DNA of 64,000 nt, taken from contig CAJNOI010000058.1 in NCBI GenBank assembly GCA_905250115.1, positions 317,149 to 381,148 on the forward strand. The letters are read 5' to 3'. Made by a program: the position numbers and the translations under genes. The notes beneath the pieces were generated by a model. It was not told the origin of the DNA. It saw only the letters and a list, made by a program, of their open reading frames with translations, and did no database searches. Origin of the DNA: Adineta steineri. Its lineage: Eukaryota > Rotifera > Eurotatoria > Adinetida > Adinetidae. Positions within the stretch are counted from its first letter, which is position 1; every line of letters starts with the position of its first letter. Positions 52,495-64,000 of this stretch are shown one piece after another.

Positions 52495-55400
52495 TCATTG
52501 TTTTGATGATTGAGATGCTGGTGGTGGCTGTGTTTGTGTTTGTTGACGAGCATAAGCAGCAGCCATATCAGCATAGCTGTTCGGAGAACTAAATAAAGTA
52601 AATGATTGTTAAATAAAAAATCCTATCTATACACCAATCAATTCTTACATGGAATTTGTCGTTGATGATTGAGAAGAAGAAAGCCCAGTAGCTTGTTGCA
52701 TATACATATCATAGTACTGTAAATAAATTGATTGAAATAGTTCAGGTCCAGCTATTGATGGTGGAAGAGGTGGAGGAAGAAGAGGTTGTGGTGGAGGTGG
52801 TGGTGGTGGAGCATTTTGTGATGAACGATTTTTATTATTATTTGTATTGTTTCCACCAGAACGATTTGATGATGATGATGAACGAGTGTCATCAAATGGC
52901 GGAGGTGGTTGAGAAAAATTACTTTGAAATGATGAACGGTTATTATAAGATGATTGATCATAACGTGATGGCACTGAATCGTAACGACGAGGTCCACGAG
53001 ATGCATTACTAAAAATTCATACAGAAATAAAAAAAAATATAATAATGGAAATTAATTTTTTACTTGTCTCGATCACGATCTCGATCTCGATGATAATTAC
53101 TACGATACTCTGATGATGTATCACCGGTTGGATCATGATAGGATCTTCGAGTAGTATTATTATTATTGTTATTATTATTATTATTATTTCCACTACTATG
53201 ATGTCTGTTACGATCAAATTGATGATGATGATGTGTATCATAATCAGATGTTGTGCCAGTATTTGTTGAACCAATTGTATTATTTAACTGTTCGGATCTT
53301 GAAGATTTTGTCAATGGCATTGTTGATGCATGTTTAAGACGAGAATCTTTTATATCTCTATTATTATTTTTATTAGTTGTAGAACTAGTACTATTATTTG
53401 ATTGAGATGATGAACCCCAACCAGCTTTTCTATATGTTTCATCTTGTTCTGATTGACGATTTTTAATATTTGATTGATTATATTGATTATGTTGTTGTGA
53501 TTGTTGATATTGAGAAGGTTTTTGTGTATGACTTGATGATAAACTTTCTTCACTACGTTTTTTAACAAATGTTCGATAATTTTTTCTAAGTTGACTATCA
53601 GTTAATTTCGTAGTAAATTTTGAAACAAATGTCCATAAATGATGACGATATGTTTGATAATCATCATTTGTTTTTGTATTAAGAACAGTTTCAATTTGAT
53701 CACCTATTTTTAATAGACATTTCTCAAATTCTCTTGTATAATCATCATGGGAATCAAATGCATCTTCAGGTGCATCAAGTCGACTAAACCATTTCTTAAC
53801 TGGTCGAAGTAATTCTTTACACTAGAATTTAAAACAGATGTTATCATTTAAATAGATTTATTATTAAATATATATATATACCTGTCTAAACATATCATTC
53901 GATGCATTTTCTTCTTCTTTTTTTGGTACTTTTGATCCCTAAAATTATCAAGATCATATAAGAAATAAATCTAAAATCTTATATTTTACTTTTTCTTCAG
54001 TATTTGCATTCGTTGGTTTCTTTTTCGTTGATTTATTCGTTGTCATATCTTCATCTCCACTTGAATTTTCAATAATTTCTTTTGATTTTGGATATTTGTC
54101 CGAATTAGTAGTTGGTGGTCCATTTGTACGTCCTTTTCGTTTTGATGAATTTGGACCATTGTTATTATCTTCTGCTGTTGTTGTTTTTGTTTTCTTTGGT
54201 GGTACTGATGTAACAGACGGTTTTTTCTTGTTTCCTATATCTTTCTTTTTATTTAATGGATTTTCATAATATTGTTTTAATAAACGTAAAAGATAATCAG
54301 CACGTGTTTGTAAATGATTTGCTTGTGGTTTTAATTGTTTATCATCTAAGAGAATTTTTGATGAAAGACCTAATTCAGGTTCCATTTTAATTTGTTCCCA
54401 ATTTGAATATCCATATTCATAAATACCACGTAAAAGTGCTTTATCATCTTCTAATGTCCATGTACACGACCAATTAACTGGTTTGATTTTAATACCTGAT
54501 GGAAATAAAACTGATTTACGTTGTTCATTATTTGAAAGAAAAAGTTTTTTTAATGGTTCAAAATCTCGTATAGAATTTATTAATTGTATTGCATTTATTG
54601 TTACATTATGTAAACGTATTGTTGCAATTTTTTCACGTTGATTTGCTGTTGTTGATGATGTTTGTTCATCTTTTGGTGATAATGATGATTGATTATTTGT
54701 TGTTGGACTTGATTCATTTATATGTTGAACAGCTAATAAACATTCATTATATAAATGATTAGCTAATTCTTCAATATCTTGTCGAGATTTATCTTCTAAT
54801 TCAGCATCCATTGTAATTAAATCTAAACGATGTAGTGGATCAGAAAATTTTTTAAAACTTTTGATAAAACGTCGTATTTCATTTGTTGTAAATTCATTCA
54901 ATATCATATCTATATGTGAACAACGATTACTATTATTATTATTATTATTGTTATTATTATCTAATTCGGATGTTGAATTAAATAATTCGACACGTTTACG
55001 ACTTCGTGGTGGTAATGCAGCTGTTAATTCAGCTAAACATTCATCATCAAATTTTTGTCTTTCTGATTCTGGTATAATATCTTTCCAACTTTTATTTCTA
55101 TTTACTATTTGTGTTGGTTCAATAATATCATCTTCCATTGTTTGTATATTAGCGATTTTAAATTGTGATAAAAGATCTTCACTACTATTACGTAATGATG
55201 AATCATCATCTTGTCGTGTTTCAGCACGACGAAGTATTTCATCAATATCAATTTTTTGTGATTCTTCTTCAATTGAACCTTCTTCATTGGTTGAATTTTC
55301 TTTAAATAAATCTTCAGCACCAAATTTAATAATTGTATTTAATTCTTCTTTTGTTAATGGACGATTATCAGTTGTTGATGATGTTGTTGTTGATGTATTA

Positions 55401-58400
55401 TTTAAATTTTGAAATGCATTACGACCTGTTGTATCCATACGTTGAATAACTAAATGATCTAGAACCATTTTTTGTTTAGCACGTTCAATAATTGTTTCTT
55501 CAACGGATTGTTTAGCGACAAGACGATAAATATTTACTTGTTTCTTTTGACCGATACGATGTGCGCGAGCTTGTGCTTGAAGATCATTTTGAGGATTCCA
55601 ATCACTATCATAAATAATAACTGTATCAGCAGTAGCTAAATTAATACCTAATCCACCAGCACGAGTTGAAAGAAGAAAAATGAAATCATCGGATCCTTCA
55701 CGATTAAAACTATTTAATGCTTGACGACGTATTTCACCTTTCATCGAACCATCAAGTCTCTACAAAAAACACAAAAATGATGATATAGAATTCTCATTAT
55801 TATTTCTATCGTCATTACCTGGAATGGAAAACGTCTTAATTTACAATATTCAGCTAAAATATTAAGCATTTTAACCATTTGTGAAAAAATTAAAACTCGA
55901 TGATCGCTTGCACGTAATTTTAATAAGAGTTTATCTAATAATAATAATTTTCCACTCCCTTTTATAATTTCCTAAATGAACAAAAGAATAAAAATAAATA
56001 ATTAAAGTTTGTTTTTTGTCCTTACATCAAGTGTAGCATTATTTTCATCATCACGTTTAACAAAAAAAGCATGATTAGCACATTTTTTTAATTCCATCAT
56101 AATATTAATAAATGATGGTAAATTTCCTCCACGTTCATTAGTTAAAGCTCGATAATTTCTTGTTAATATCCATTTATAATATTGTTTTTGTATTCGTGTC
56201 ATTTCAACACGTAAAATTTGTTCAACTTTAGCTGGTAAAGATTTTTCAACATCACGTTTAACACGTCGTAATAAAAATGGTTCTAATTCTTTATGTAATT
56301 CACCAGAACGTTTAACTGTACTTGTATCATTTGTTGTTAATAATGATGAATATTTTGAATCAAAATTATTCCAATCATCAAAATAATTTGGCATTATAAA
56401 ATGTAATAATGACCATAATTCTTTGAGAGAATTTTGTAATGGTGTACCTGTTATTAATATACGATGTTGGGATTCAAATTGTATTAATGTACGATAAAGC
56501 ATTGAATCATCATTTTTTAAACGATGTGCTTCATCAATAAGAATACAATTCCAGCTTATTGATGATAAATATTTACTATCTTTTAATAGAAAATCATATG
56601 TTGTTAATAATGCATGGAATTTCAGTTGTTTTTTATTTCCAGATGCATACATTTCAAAATGACGAATTTTTTCACGTGATACCATATCACCAAGATAAAC
56701 AATGGTATTCATTTGTGGTGCCCAACGATGAAATTCTTGTGTCCAACCTTGGATTGTTGATAGAGGAACAGCAATAAGAAATGGTCCATGAACACCATGT
56801 TCTTCATAGACATATGAAAGAAAAGAAATTGTTTGAATTGTTTTACCTAAAATAAAAGAATTTATCTTTAAAAATAATATATTTTTAAGCAGAAAAAATT
56901 TACCAAGTCCCATTTCATCAGCTAATATAACTGAATTTTGTTTACACCATGAATGAGCTAACCAATTTAAACCTTCTAATTGATAATCTCTTAGTTTAAA
57001 TTCAGTTTCTTCTGGTGCTAAATATAATGGTTGTACAGTAATTGGTGCAAATCTTGGTCTTATTATCGCCGATTTTTTTCTTCCACTTCCACTATTTGTT
57101 TGTTGCTGTTGTAATTGTAAATCTTCTGTTTGTTGTGTTAATCGAACATTATATTCATCAATTTTTGATTGAAATCTTTTTGAAATTAAATTTCCATCTT
57201 CCCATGTACATTCACTATATTGTAAACCATCCCATTTACATAAATAATCATATGTATTATCTTGTTCACGATTTTTTTCATGTGCTATTATACGTTCAAC
57301 TTGTTGATAACCAGATAATGCTGTATCAGCTAATTCTTGTTGACATTCAAATAATTCTATTTCATCCATATTAAGATTTTCTCGACGCCATGCACGTGTT
57401 TGATCATGTTGTTTAAGAAAATTTTCTAATATACGTGAATTTTTCACATGTGATTGTTGTAAACTTGAACGACTCTCCCATGTATTATGTAAATGTGACC
57501 AATTTTTCCATTTTATTAAAAATTGTTGTTCACCATCAGCTTGTGTTTCGTCATCACCATTATAATTTGCATTTGGATCACCAAATTCATCAATATTATA
57601 GATTGTTGTTGATGGACCTGTTGCATCTTTTCGACCAAAACGTACTTTTAAAACTTTTTCAATAACTTCCGATGATGGTTCATCTGTAATTAATGTTGTA
57701 CCTTCACCTGATGATGATAAATTATCGGATGTTCGAACTTTTGTTTGACGTTTAGCTGTATTTAATTCAAGATCTGTGATTAAATTTGTTTTTGTTTGTT
57801 GATGATATTCATTTGAATTTGATTCATCATCATTATTGGAATTTTGATCATCATCAGAATCAGAATTTGATGATGAATTACGTTGTTGTTTTTTTGCTTT
57901 ACGTCGTGCTTGGCCATTATCATCATCAGATTCTTCATGATAATTTATTGGATTTGATGCTGCTGTACGACGAATTTTTCGTTTATTTGCTGATGTAGAA
58001 GAATTTCCACCGGCACTTGATTGTTGACGACGAGGTTTCTTTGATACAGATGCAAAACTTGTTGATGATGATGTTCGTTGTCGTTTACGACTGGATGCAT
58101 TATTTGTAGCACTTTTTGAACGTTTTGTCTAAATATAACCAAATTATATTAAATAGAATGTAGAATAAATATTTATTGTATAAGAATTAATGGTATAGAA
58201 ATCCAATAGTTTTTGTATTAGGTTGAAGTCAATATTACTAAATCTATTGAACATTTTTTTGGCCATTCAGTAAGTTAATGATTGAATTTATTTTTATAAA
58301 ATACAATCGATAGTTTATCTATATTAACTAAGGATTCAATCATGATAGTGGCCAAGAGTAGTGGGGCAGTAACTATTGAGATATCTCCTAGTAATATCGT

Positions 58401-60361
58401 TCATGATTGATAAGTATGTTATAAACATATGATGATGATGACGACTGATTCTTTGTATTAGTGAACGTCTGTATCATATAGATAATAATGTCTATAAGTT
58501 TATTTCGTAGTCATAAATATCTAAGTTTATATAAATTTTCAATCAAGATTATAACTATTGATAACTATTGTCATATTCAAATACAATTAATCAAGAGATT
58601 ACAATATTTTATATAAGCCCAGTCATTCTTTTCTTTTTTTCGAAATATTTTCTTGTCATCCTATCGATATACAGTATCATATAACTATTTGGCCAATATT
58701 AATCACTCTAAAAACTATCATATTACGCTTATACTTTTGATTACTAAATTATATAAAAGACAAATAATTAATCTGTAACTCTAATATTATTTTTCATCTT
58801 GATAAACTATTTACTTGTGTTTTTGATTTTGTCTTTGCTTGTCCAAATCCTCGTTTTGATTTAGGTCTTGATTTTCTTTTATCATCAAAATCATCATCAT
58901 CATCATCATCATCTTCGTCATCATCTTCATCATCATCATCTTCACTTGGTTCTTCCTCTTCGTCTTCATCATCGTCTTGTTCACTTGGTTCTTCAACATC
59001 ATCACTATCACTTAGCCTTTCCTGACGTTGTTCAGATTCATCGGAACTATTTGAATCATTTTCATTCTTTTTTGTTTCTGTCGTTGTTGTGGTTGTTGTT
59101 GTTGTTTGTTTTTGACTATTACGTTGTCGTGATAGAAGAGGTTCATCTTCTTCATCGTCATCTATTCTTGTATTTGAAGAAATAAAATGTGATAAACTAG
59201 AATTTTGTTCAATAGGATTTGATTCATCATCGTCATTTAACTGATGATCAAGTGTTGTTCGATAATCACTGTTTAACAGATGTTGAGTATTGGAATTTCT
59301 ATATGTAGATAAATAAAAAATGAAGTTTTCTTTAGGTAAAACAATATATTCAAGAGAAATATATTTTTTCTCATTGCCATGCAATTATCTGTCAAAAAAA
59401 ACCGCACAACATTTTTCAAATGTAACTTTATTGGTAATGGACCGAGAGAAAAACAAGTACTTGACCTGGGAATTTCCAACTAGAATCATATTTATCGATA
59501 GATTTATGATATTTTTATTTATATATTTATTTATTCGAATGAATTACATTTGAAAAGCTAAGAAATGTTTATTTTATCTTGAAAAACTATCATATTTTAT
59601 CATTACATGTAACGTCCTTTTGACCCAAGGTCTTGTAAATTACAATAAAATATATCACTAAATATTCAACTACATATTTCAATCGTTTTTATTGATAAAA
59701 AAAACGAAAAAAAATTGTTGGGAAAATCATAAACGAATATTTTTTTATGAAATGTAAATAAAATAAACAAATAGTCTAGTCGACCTTTTTTACATTTAGA
59801 TTATATTGAACTATATTTATATTTAGTTTATCTAGTCTGATTTAGTTACCTGAACATTGATTGAAATAAATAATAATAATATCATAAGATGAGCACATAC
59901 ACTCAACACATGGGATGTATATATGTTATTTTATTTTCGATTTTTTTTCTTTCACGATTACATCGCCATCTTGATTATGACATACTCCAGACCTCTTTTC
60001 TAACGAACGGACGATAGCGACGCCTTCATCATCCACTTTTGTCTTCACTAGATGAAGTAAATATATGAATAGCACGGTCGCGCAATGTCGCTTGCCGCCG
60101 TCGATAAGTTATAAATAAAAAACGACAGTTGACTGTGAAGTAGCGACGACTATTATTGATTACTGAAGTTTATATATTATCAAGCAATAGAAAGCCAAAT
60201 TTGAACAAAATTTCATCAAAACATATGATATTATCAAATGAAAAGCAATTGAGAAAGTTCGAAAATTTTAGACGAACTTTTGTCCGATTGAAAACTTTCA
60301 AGCATTAGCTGACTTACCATAAATTATCATTGTAATCATCATCTTCAATTAAATATATCAT
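52495..60361 (-). CDS. CHD1: Chromodomain-helicase-DNA-binding protein 1 (CHD1)
   Basis: Ten exons join in frame to about 1,911 residues: 60361-60318 (putative), 59268-58815, 58128-56904, 56846-56026, 55971-55819, 55759-53990, 53938-53882, 53821-53064, 53008-52649, 52588-52495. CHD1 slides and spaces nucleosomes on transcribed genes and binds H3K4me3. Acidic/Ser N-terminus (poly-Asp near 58870-58930); chromodomain 1 ([17 protein letters not shown]) and 2 ([17 protein letters not shown]). Snf2 motor: MGLG|KTIQT split by an intron, [48 protein letters not shown] region: [23 protein letters not shown]1-specific CHCT domain at about residues 1509-1610 ([25 protein letters not shown]), which separates CHD1 from the other CHDs. 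The low-complexity tail has poly-Asn, His, Arg-Asp and Pro runs. The first exon is tentative: its phase fits only when the ACAG acceptor before 59268 is used. Confidence 0.93.
58129..58814 (-). other. Long intron of CHD1
   Basis: 686 bp intron between the acidic N-terminal exon and the chromodomain exon; phase 0 at both ends (ACACAA|GTAAAT and TATTTAG|ACAAAA). AT-rich, with no coding signal. Confidence 0.75.
59269..60317 (-). promoter_or_regulatory. CHD1 first intron with a CpG-rich patch, possible internal promoter
   Basis: About 1 kb. Most of it is AT-rich, but 59995-60130 has many CG dinucleotides, unlike its surroundings. At 59968-59978 the sequence CGCCATCTTGA (minus strand TCAAGATGGCG) matches the YY1 core, a site common in promoters of housekeeping genes. 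This may be the real CHD1 promoter, in which case the 60318-60361 exon would belong to a longer isoform or not be used. Confidence 0.35.
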
Positions 60362-61349
60362 TCCTGTAAAAGAGAAATATATAGATAACACAATAGAGAT
60401 AAAATGATTATTGAAGAAAATCACCATGATACATTACTTTTACTTGATGAATTCATATTATTTGTAAATCTCAATATCCCAATATGATTCATCTCATTTA
60501 AGAATAAATAAAAGATTATGATTCTGTTTTACGACACTATTTAATGAAAATTTCTTTTATGAAGAAAAAAAAAGTGAGAAGGGACAAAAAGGTAAAATCA
60601 CCAACAAAAAACATACATATTTGTTTGATGAGAAAAAAAAATTAGAGATAATTTCAATCTACACAATGAGAAACCGGTGGTATATGTGAGAAGAAAATGG
60701 GATAAAAAAAAGAAGAAGAAGAAGAAAAGAAAAGATTGTACATATATGAATATAGGTATATCAATTATGACAATAAATAAAGATAGCAGGATAAATAATG
60801 GAAGTATAAGAAAAAGACAAGGAAACAGTGCTAGTGATTTTTAAAAACAGAAAATTAACGAAACACGCACACTCACAAAATATAGAAAAATAATAGTATG
60901 ATTGAAATATTTTTTTTTTGCTTTTTTTTCGTATTTTTTTATATCATGGGATACAGATTACATTAGTGAGACATATAATTTGGAAATTAAGAAATAGAGA
61001 GAGAGAGAGAGAGATTATGAATAAAAAAAACGTATGTACTTGCAGAGATCAGGAGTATTAATGTTCATCAGATCTAACAGGTATAACGTTGAGATGGAGT
61101 CTTTTTTTTTTGTAAATATTTTGGTTTTTATTTTGAATCAGGTGACTAGACATCAATCGAAGAAGGTGATGATAATTAAATGGGTGGAATGTTCAGGGAT
61201 CGACTACATTTGATTATAATAAGAATGTTTTGACAAAGACAAATAAATTAATATAAAGCATTGCACATGACGATAGGAAAACTATTTGATTTATGTTTTT
61301 CTCTCTGTCTCTTAATTATTATAAAAGTCTTTTTGTTTCGTTTTTTGAT
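60362..61349. other. Spacer between CHD1 and AP180-like genes
   Basis: AT-rich sequence with a GA repeat at 60996-61014. It holds the 3' UTR of the AP180-like gene and sequence upstream of CHD1. A TTTTACAG acceptor-like motif ends two bases before the putative CHD1 ATG at 60361. Confidence 0.5.
60996..61014. repeat. GA dinucleotide repeat
   Basis: Perfect GA run of about nine units, probably in the AP180-like 3' UTR. Confidence 0.85.
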
Positions 61350-64000
61350 TTAAAGATCACCAAATGGATCATTGACTTGCTGTTGATTTGGTTTTGGTTG
61401 TTGACCGAATGGCGATGTACCAAATGATGTTGGTTGAGCAGCAAATGGATTCGTATTTGCTCCCATTGGTCGTGCAGCCATACCACCAAAACCCATTTGC
61501 TAGAATAAATATATAATTATATTTATAACAATTATTTACATAATAAAAGATGTACTCAATCCAAATAATATTTTTAAGAAGATGTATAGTTTAATATACA
61601 CTTCATTTTTGCTAAGCTATTCCATTGAAGAATAATCTAATCATATTAAATTATCCCAAGCAAAAGCATATTATGCATTAAAGCTTTCTAACTAATTTTA
61701 TTAGGCGATGTTAATATAGCATTTTTTATTTAGATTGTATATTCAATGAATTAAGTAAAATTATTTTACCAACTATCCCCCCTCAATAACACACACACAC
61801 GCGTGCTAAGCAATATGATATTATTACCACTGGATAATAAGGACGCATTACATTAGTCATGTACATCTATATAAAAACAAATTTAATTGTATTTCGAAGT
61901 TGTTTACATGATTTTTTTTTATTTATGATATAATACTGTCTAATTGTGAATCTTCATTTAATAACTATAATATCATAGAATTGCTTCTTTTTATAAAAAT
62001 TGAACTTCATAGTTTTTCTAATTTCGAATATGATCTTGAAATAATATTTTAAATATTCTATAACTGATCGTCAAAATAGTGACAGAGATTCTATAATATA
62101 TACCATGAAAAGATCCTTTTTATCCGGTTGCATGACATCTGAGGATGAATGACATTAATCTTTAGCTGAAAGAACTCATTATAATTATTTCCGACTTTTC
62201 ATTATTATTATTTAATATACAATAACATAAAGATCATTTGTCAATGAATACAATGATCAATAACAGCAATGAAGAAGAATAACGTATAGTTTTTACTTGA
62301 AAAATTCGTATTCATTATCTTGATAGACATTTTATTTTTTAATTCTAAATATCGCTGTTGAATATATAATTTAAAACGAAATTTCATAACAGTATCATTG
62401 TCATGATATGCGTTCTTAATCTTTATAGACATTTTCGTATACTGATTCAATGCATAATCTGAATATTTTTAAAAAAAAAGTGCGTATAAAAATCATCTTT
62501 TATTCATTGTATTTCCTTTTTTTCCAATACTAGTCATCTTCGATATTATAAAGACAAAAGATTCTTATCTATGTCATGATTAATAATATATGTATATAGA
62601 TGACACATTTAATATATGCCTTTTTTAATGTATATTTGCAATTAAACAATGCAATGTCTCGTACTGTGTGTGTGTGTGTGTGTGTGTGCGAGGATGTAGA
62701 CAGTAGTGCGGAATATTAGTTAAAGATAGTTTTTATAGTTACTTACGAATTATACTCGACTCAAAGTTGTTTTCTTGATGATTTGAATCGTGTATTTCTT
62801 CATATTAAAATACATCGATGATAAGTCCAGAAAAAAGCTCGTATAAAAGCATTTTTTTTCTTGATAATACTGCTACTTCTACCACTACATAGATGAAATC
62901 AAATGACTGACTATCGTCAATGCAAAAAAAAGAGAGGTACAGGGAAAAAAGAGGGAGAGTCGTGTATGTGCGCCCGCACATATACGCACACACACACATA
63001 AACACACACAGTAGAGAGAGACATTGCTGCTACAACTAAACTTAGTGTGCACAAAACGTTAATGCAACTTGTGTTTTGTATTTGGTTGTTGGTTGCTTGT
63101 CTTTTTTTTCAGTATATATGTGCACGTCTTGTTGCTTATAAAGCACATGTGCATAAGAGAAACACAGAGAGAATAATGAAAGTAAGGAAGGACAGCAACT
63201 CGGTAGTTGTTAGTTATTTTTTCTTTCGCCAAATAAAACATTTAAAAAAAGAGAGAGAGAGTAATGTTGCTTGCCGTTTTGATGAAGCGAAAAAAAAGAC
63301 TGAAGAAATTGCAAGCAAATGCAAATAAATCATATCTGACTAGTATGCCGACAAAGGACGAGAGAGAGAGTGAGAGAAGAAAAAAAATAAATGCTTGAAT
63401 GTGTTTGCATCACTGAAGGGCAAAGATAAGAATAAAGGAAAAAAATACTTAAATAAATATATATATATATATATATGTGTGGGCATGAAGAACTTGAAAT
63501 AAAAATAACTCAAATAGAAATAGCAGCTGATTTATGAATATAAAAAAGAAAATAGCGAAAAATTACGTACCGATGGACCACTAGGTGGTGGTGCAGCAAA
63601 AGGATTAGTTAATGAGGGTTGCGGTGGTGGTGCTTGTTGCCACATTGTATTTTGTTGAACAGCCATCTAAATAAGAATACATATATTATAAAAAAATAAT
63701 AAAGCTTTCAGGGTAAAAAAATTAAATATACTTACACCACCAAATGGACCACCCATTGGAGGTTGATTTGGCCATGTTGTACCAGGACTATTCATACTTC
63801 CACTACCAATACCAATTTTTTGTTGATTTTTACCATCACTAGGTGCCCATTGATGATCTTTTCTAAAAGTGCAAAGGGAAAAAAATAGTTTTCAGTATAA
63901 ATAGAAAATAAATCTTTACCCAATTTTCGATCGATCTTTCACATCAAGATTTTCAAATAATTGATTTAATGATTGATTAAGATCACCTGGTTGAAGTACT
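61350..64000 (-). CDS. Clathrin assembly protein AP180/PICALM-like, C-terminal part (runs off right edge)
   Basis: Five exons join in frame: 64000(edge)-63920, 63862-63736, 63666-63571, 61866-61828, 61499-61350. Only the unstructured clathrin- and adaptor-binding tail is inside the window; the ANTH lipid-binding domain should lie beyond the right edge. The first visible exon has GDLNQSLNQLFENLDV followed by DHQWAPSDG, matching the conserved GDLDSSLANLVGNL and W-x-P segment of PICALM/AP180. Two NPF motifs (TNPFAAPPP, TNPFAAQP) would bind EH-domain proteins and a terminal NDPFGDL gives a DPF motif for AP-2. The rest is Gln/Pro/Gly/Met-rich. The family recruits clathrin and sizes endocytic vesicles. 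Assignment rests on the tail alone, so an NPF-rich protein of another family is possible but less likely. Confidence 0.75.
62665..62688. repeat. TG dinucleotide repeat
   Basis: Twelve perfect TG units inside the long AP180-like intron. Confidence 0.95.
63457..63476. repeat. AT dinucleotide repeat
   Basis: About ten AT units in the long AP180-like intron, followed by a short GT stretch. Confidence 0.9.

Larger units (their letters stand above)
61867..63570 (-). other. 1.7 kb intron of the AP180-like gene
   Basis: Unusually long for this region. It contains a TG repeat (62665-62688), an AT repeat (63457-63476), short AC and AG runs at 62970-63020, and a candidate 35-nt alternative exon at 62104-62138. 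No nested gene could be supported. Confidence 0.65.

Noticed and set aside
52035..52574. Overlapping frames on both strands beside the last CHD1 exon
   Set aside because: The minus-strand frame is an out-of-phase reading of the last CHD1 exon and its 3' UTR; the plus-strand frame is Lys/Arg-rich from purine-rich DNA.
54861..55412. 183-codon plus-strand frame
   Set aside because: Antisense to the large CHD1 exon encoding the motor's C-terminal part; no independent signal.
58868..59185. His/Leu-rich plus-strand frame
   Set aside because: Antisense to the poly-Asp/Glu tract of CHD1.
63047..63328. 93-codon plus-strand frame in the AP180-like intron
   Set aside because: It has an N-terminal hydrophobic stretch, but no family match, and it sits in a repeat-rich intron with no splice partners.

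Overview
This is a window of an AT-rich, compact animal genome. Nearly all introns are 50-75 nt, with donors such as GTAAAT or GTATGT and short AT-rich acceptors ending in TTTAG. The genes are animal-type: an outer-arm axonemal dynein heavy chain, a PKA RII subunit, CHD1, an Arkadia-type RING ligase and AP180/CALM. Together with splice-acceptor-like sequences directly before several start codons, this suggests a small ciliated invertebrate. A rotifer, possibly bdelloid, is my best guess; it is an inference, not proven. Nothing looks prokaryotic: there are no operons, CRISPR arrays or insertion sequences. Gene models below were assembled by hand by checking splice sites and reading-frame phase at each joined boundary. 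The dynein gene is the exception: I checked only part of its exons.

Layout. 1.4-3.3 kb (+): four-finger C2HC zinc-finger protein. 4.3-6.3 kb (-): PKA RII subunit, cut by a 100-N gap that removes its cAMP-binding domains. 6.3-12.1 kb: long stretch with no recognisable gene. 12.1-13.4 kb (-): glutamate-cysteine ligase modifier subunit. 13.7-16.2 kb (-): ER class I alpha-1,2-mannosidase, with its N-terminus lost in a second 100-N gap. 16.6-19.1 kb (+): Arkadia-like RING-H2 ligase, divergent from the mannosidase. 19.9-22.4 kb (+): FATP/very-long-chain acyl-CoA synthetase. 22.7-24.1 kb (+): STARD7-like START protein. 25.5-27.4 kb (+): intronless secreted or anchored type-B carboxylesterase. 28.0-31.3 kb (+): lamin/intermediate-filament-like coiled coil fused to a four-repeat annexin core. 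31.4-48.5 kb (-): DNAH5/8-type dynein heavy chain. 49.4-51.0 kb (-): unrecognised coiled-coil plus possible beta-propeller protein. 52.5-60.4 kb (-): CHD1 chromatin remodeller. 61.3 kb to the right edge (-): C-terminal part of an AP180/PICALM clathrin adaptor.

The genes do not form one pathway. Lipid handling (FATP, STARD7, possibly the esterase) is clustered on the + strand at 20-27 kb. The annexin-fusion gene and the dynein gene converge tail to tail. The most unusual object is the intermediate-filament/annexin fusion. Other points worth a second look are the intronless esterase, the novel 470-residue protein and the start-codon-adjacent acceptors that suggest spliced-leader trans-splicing.
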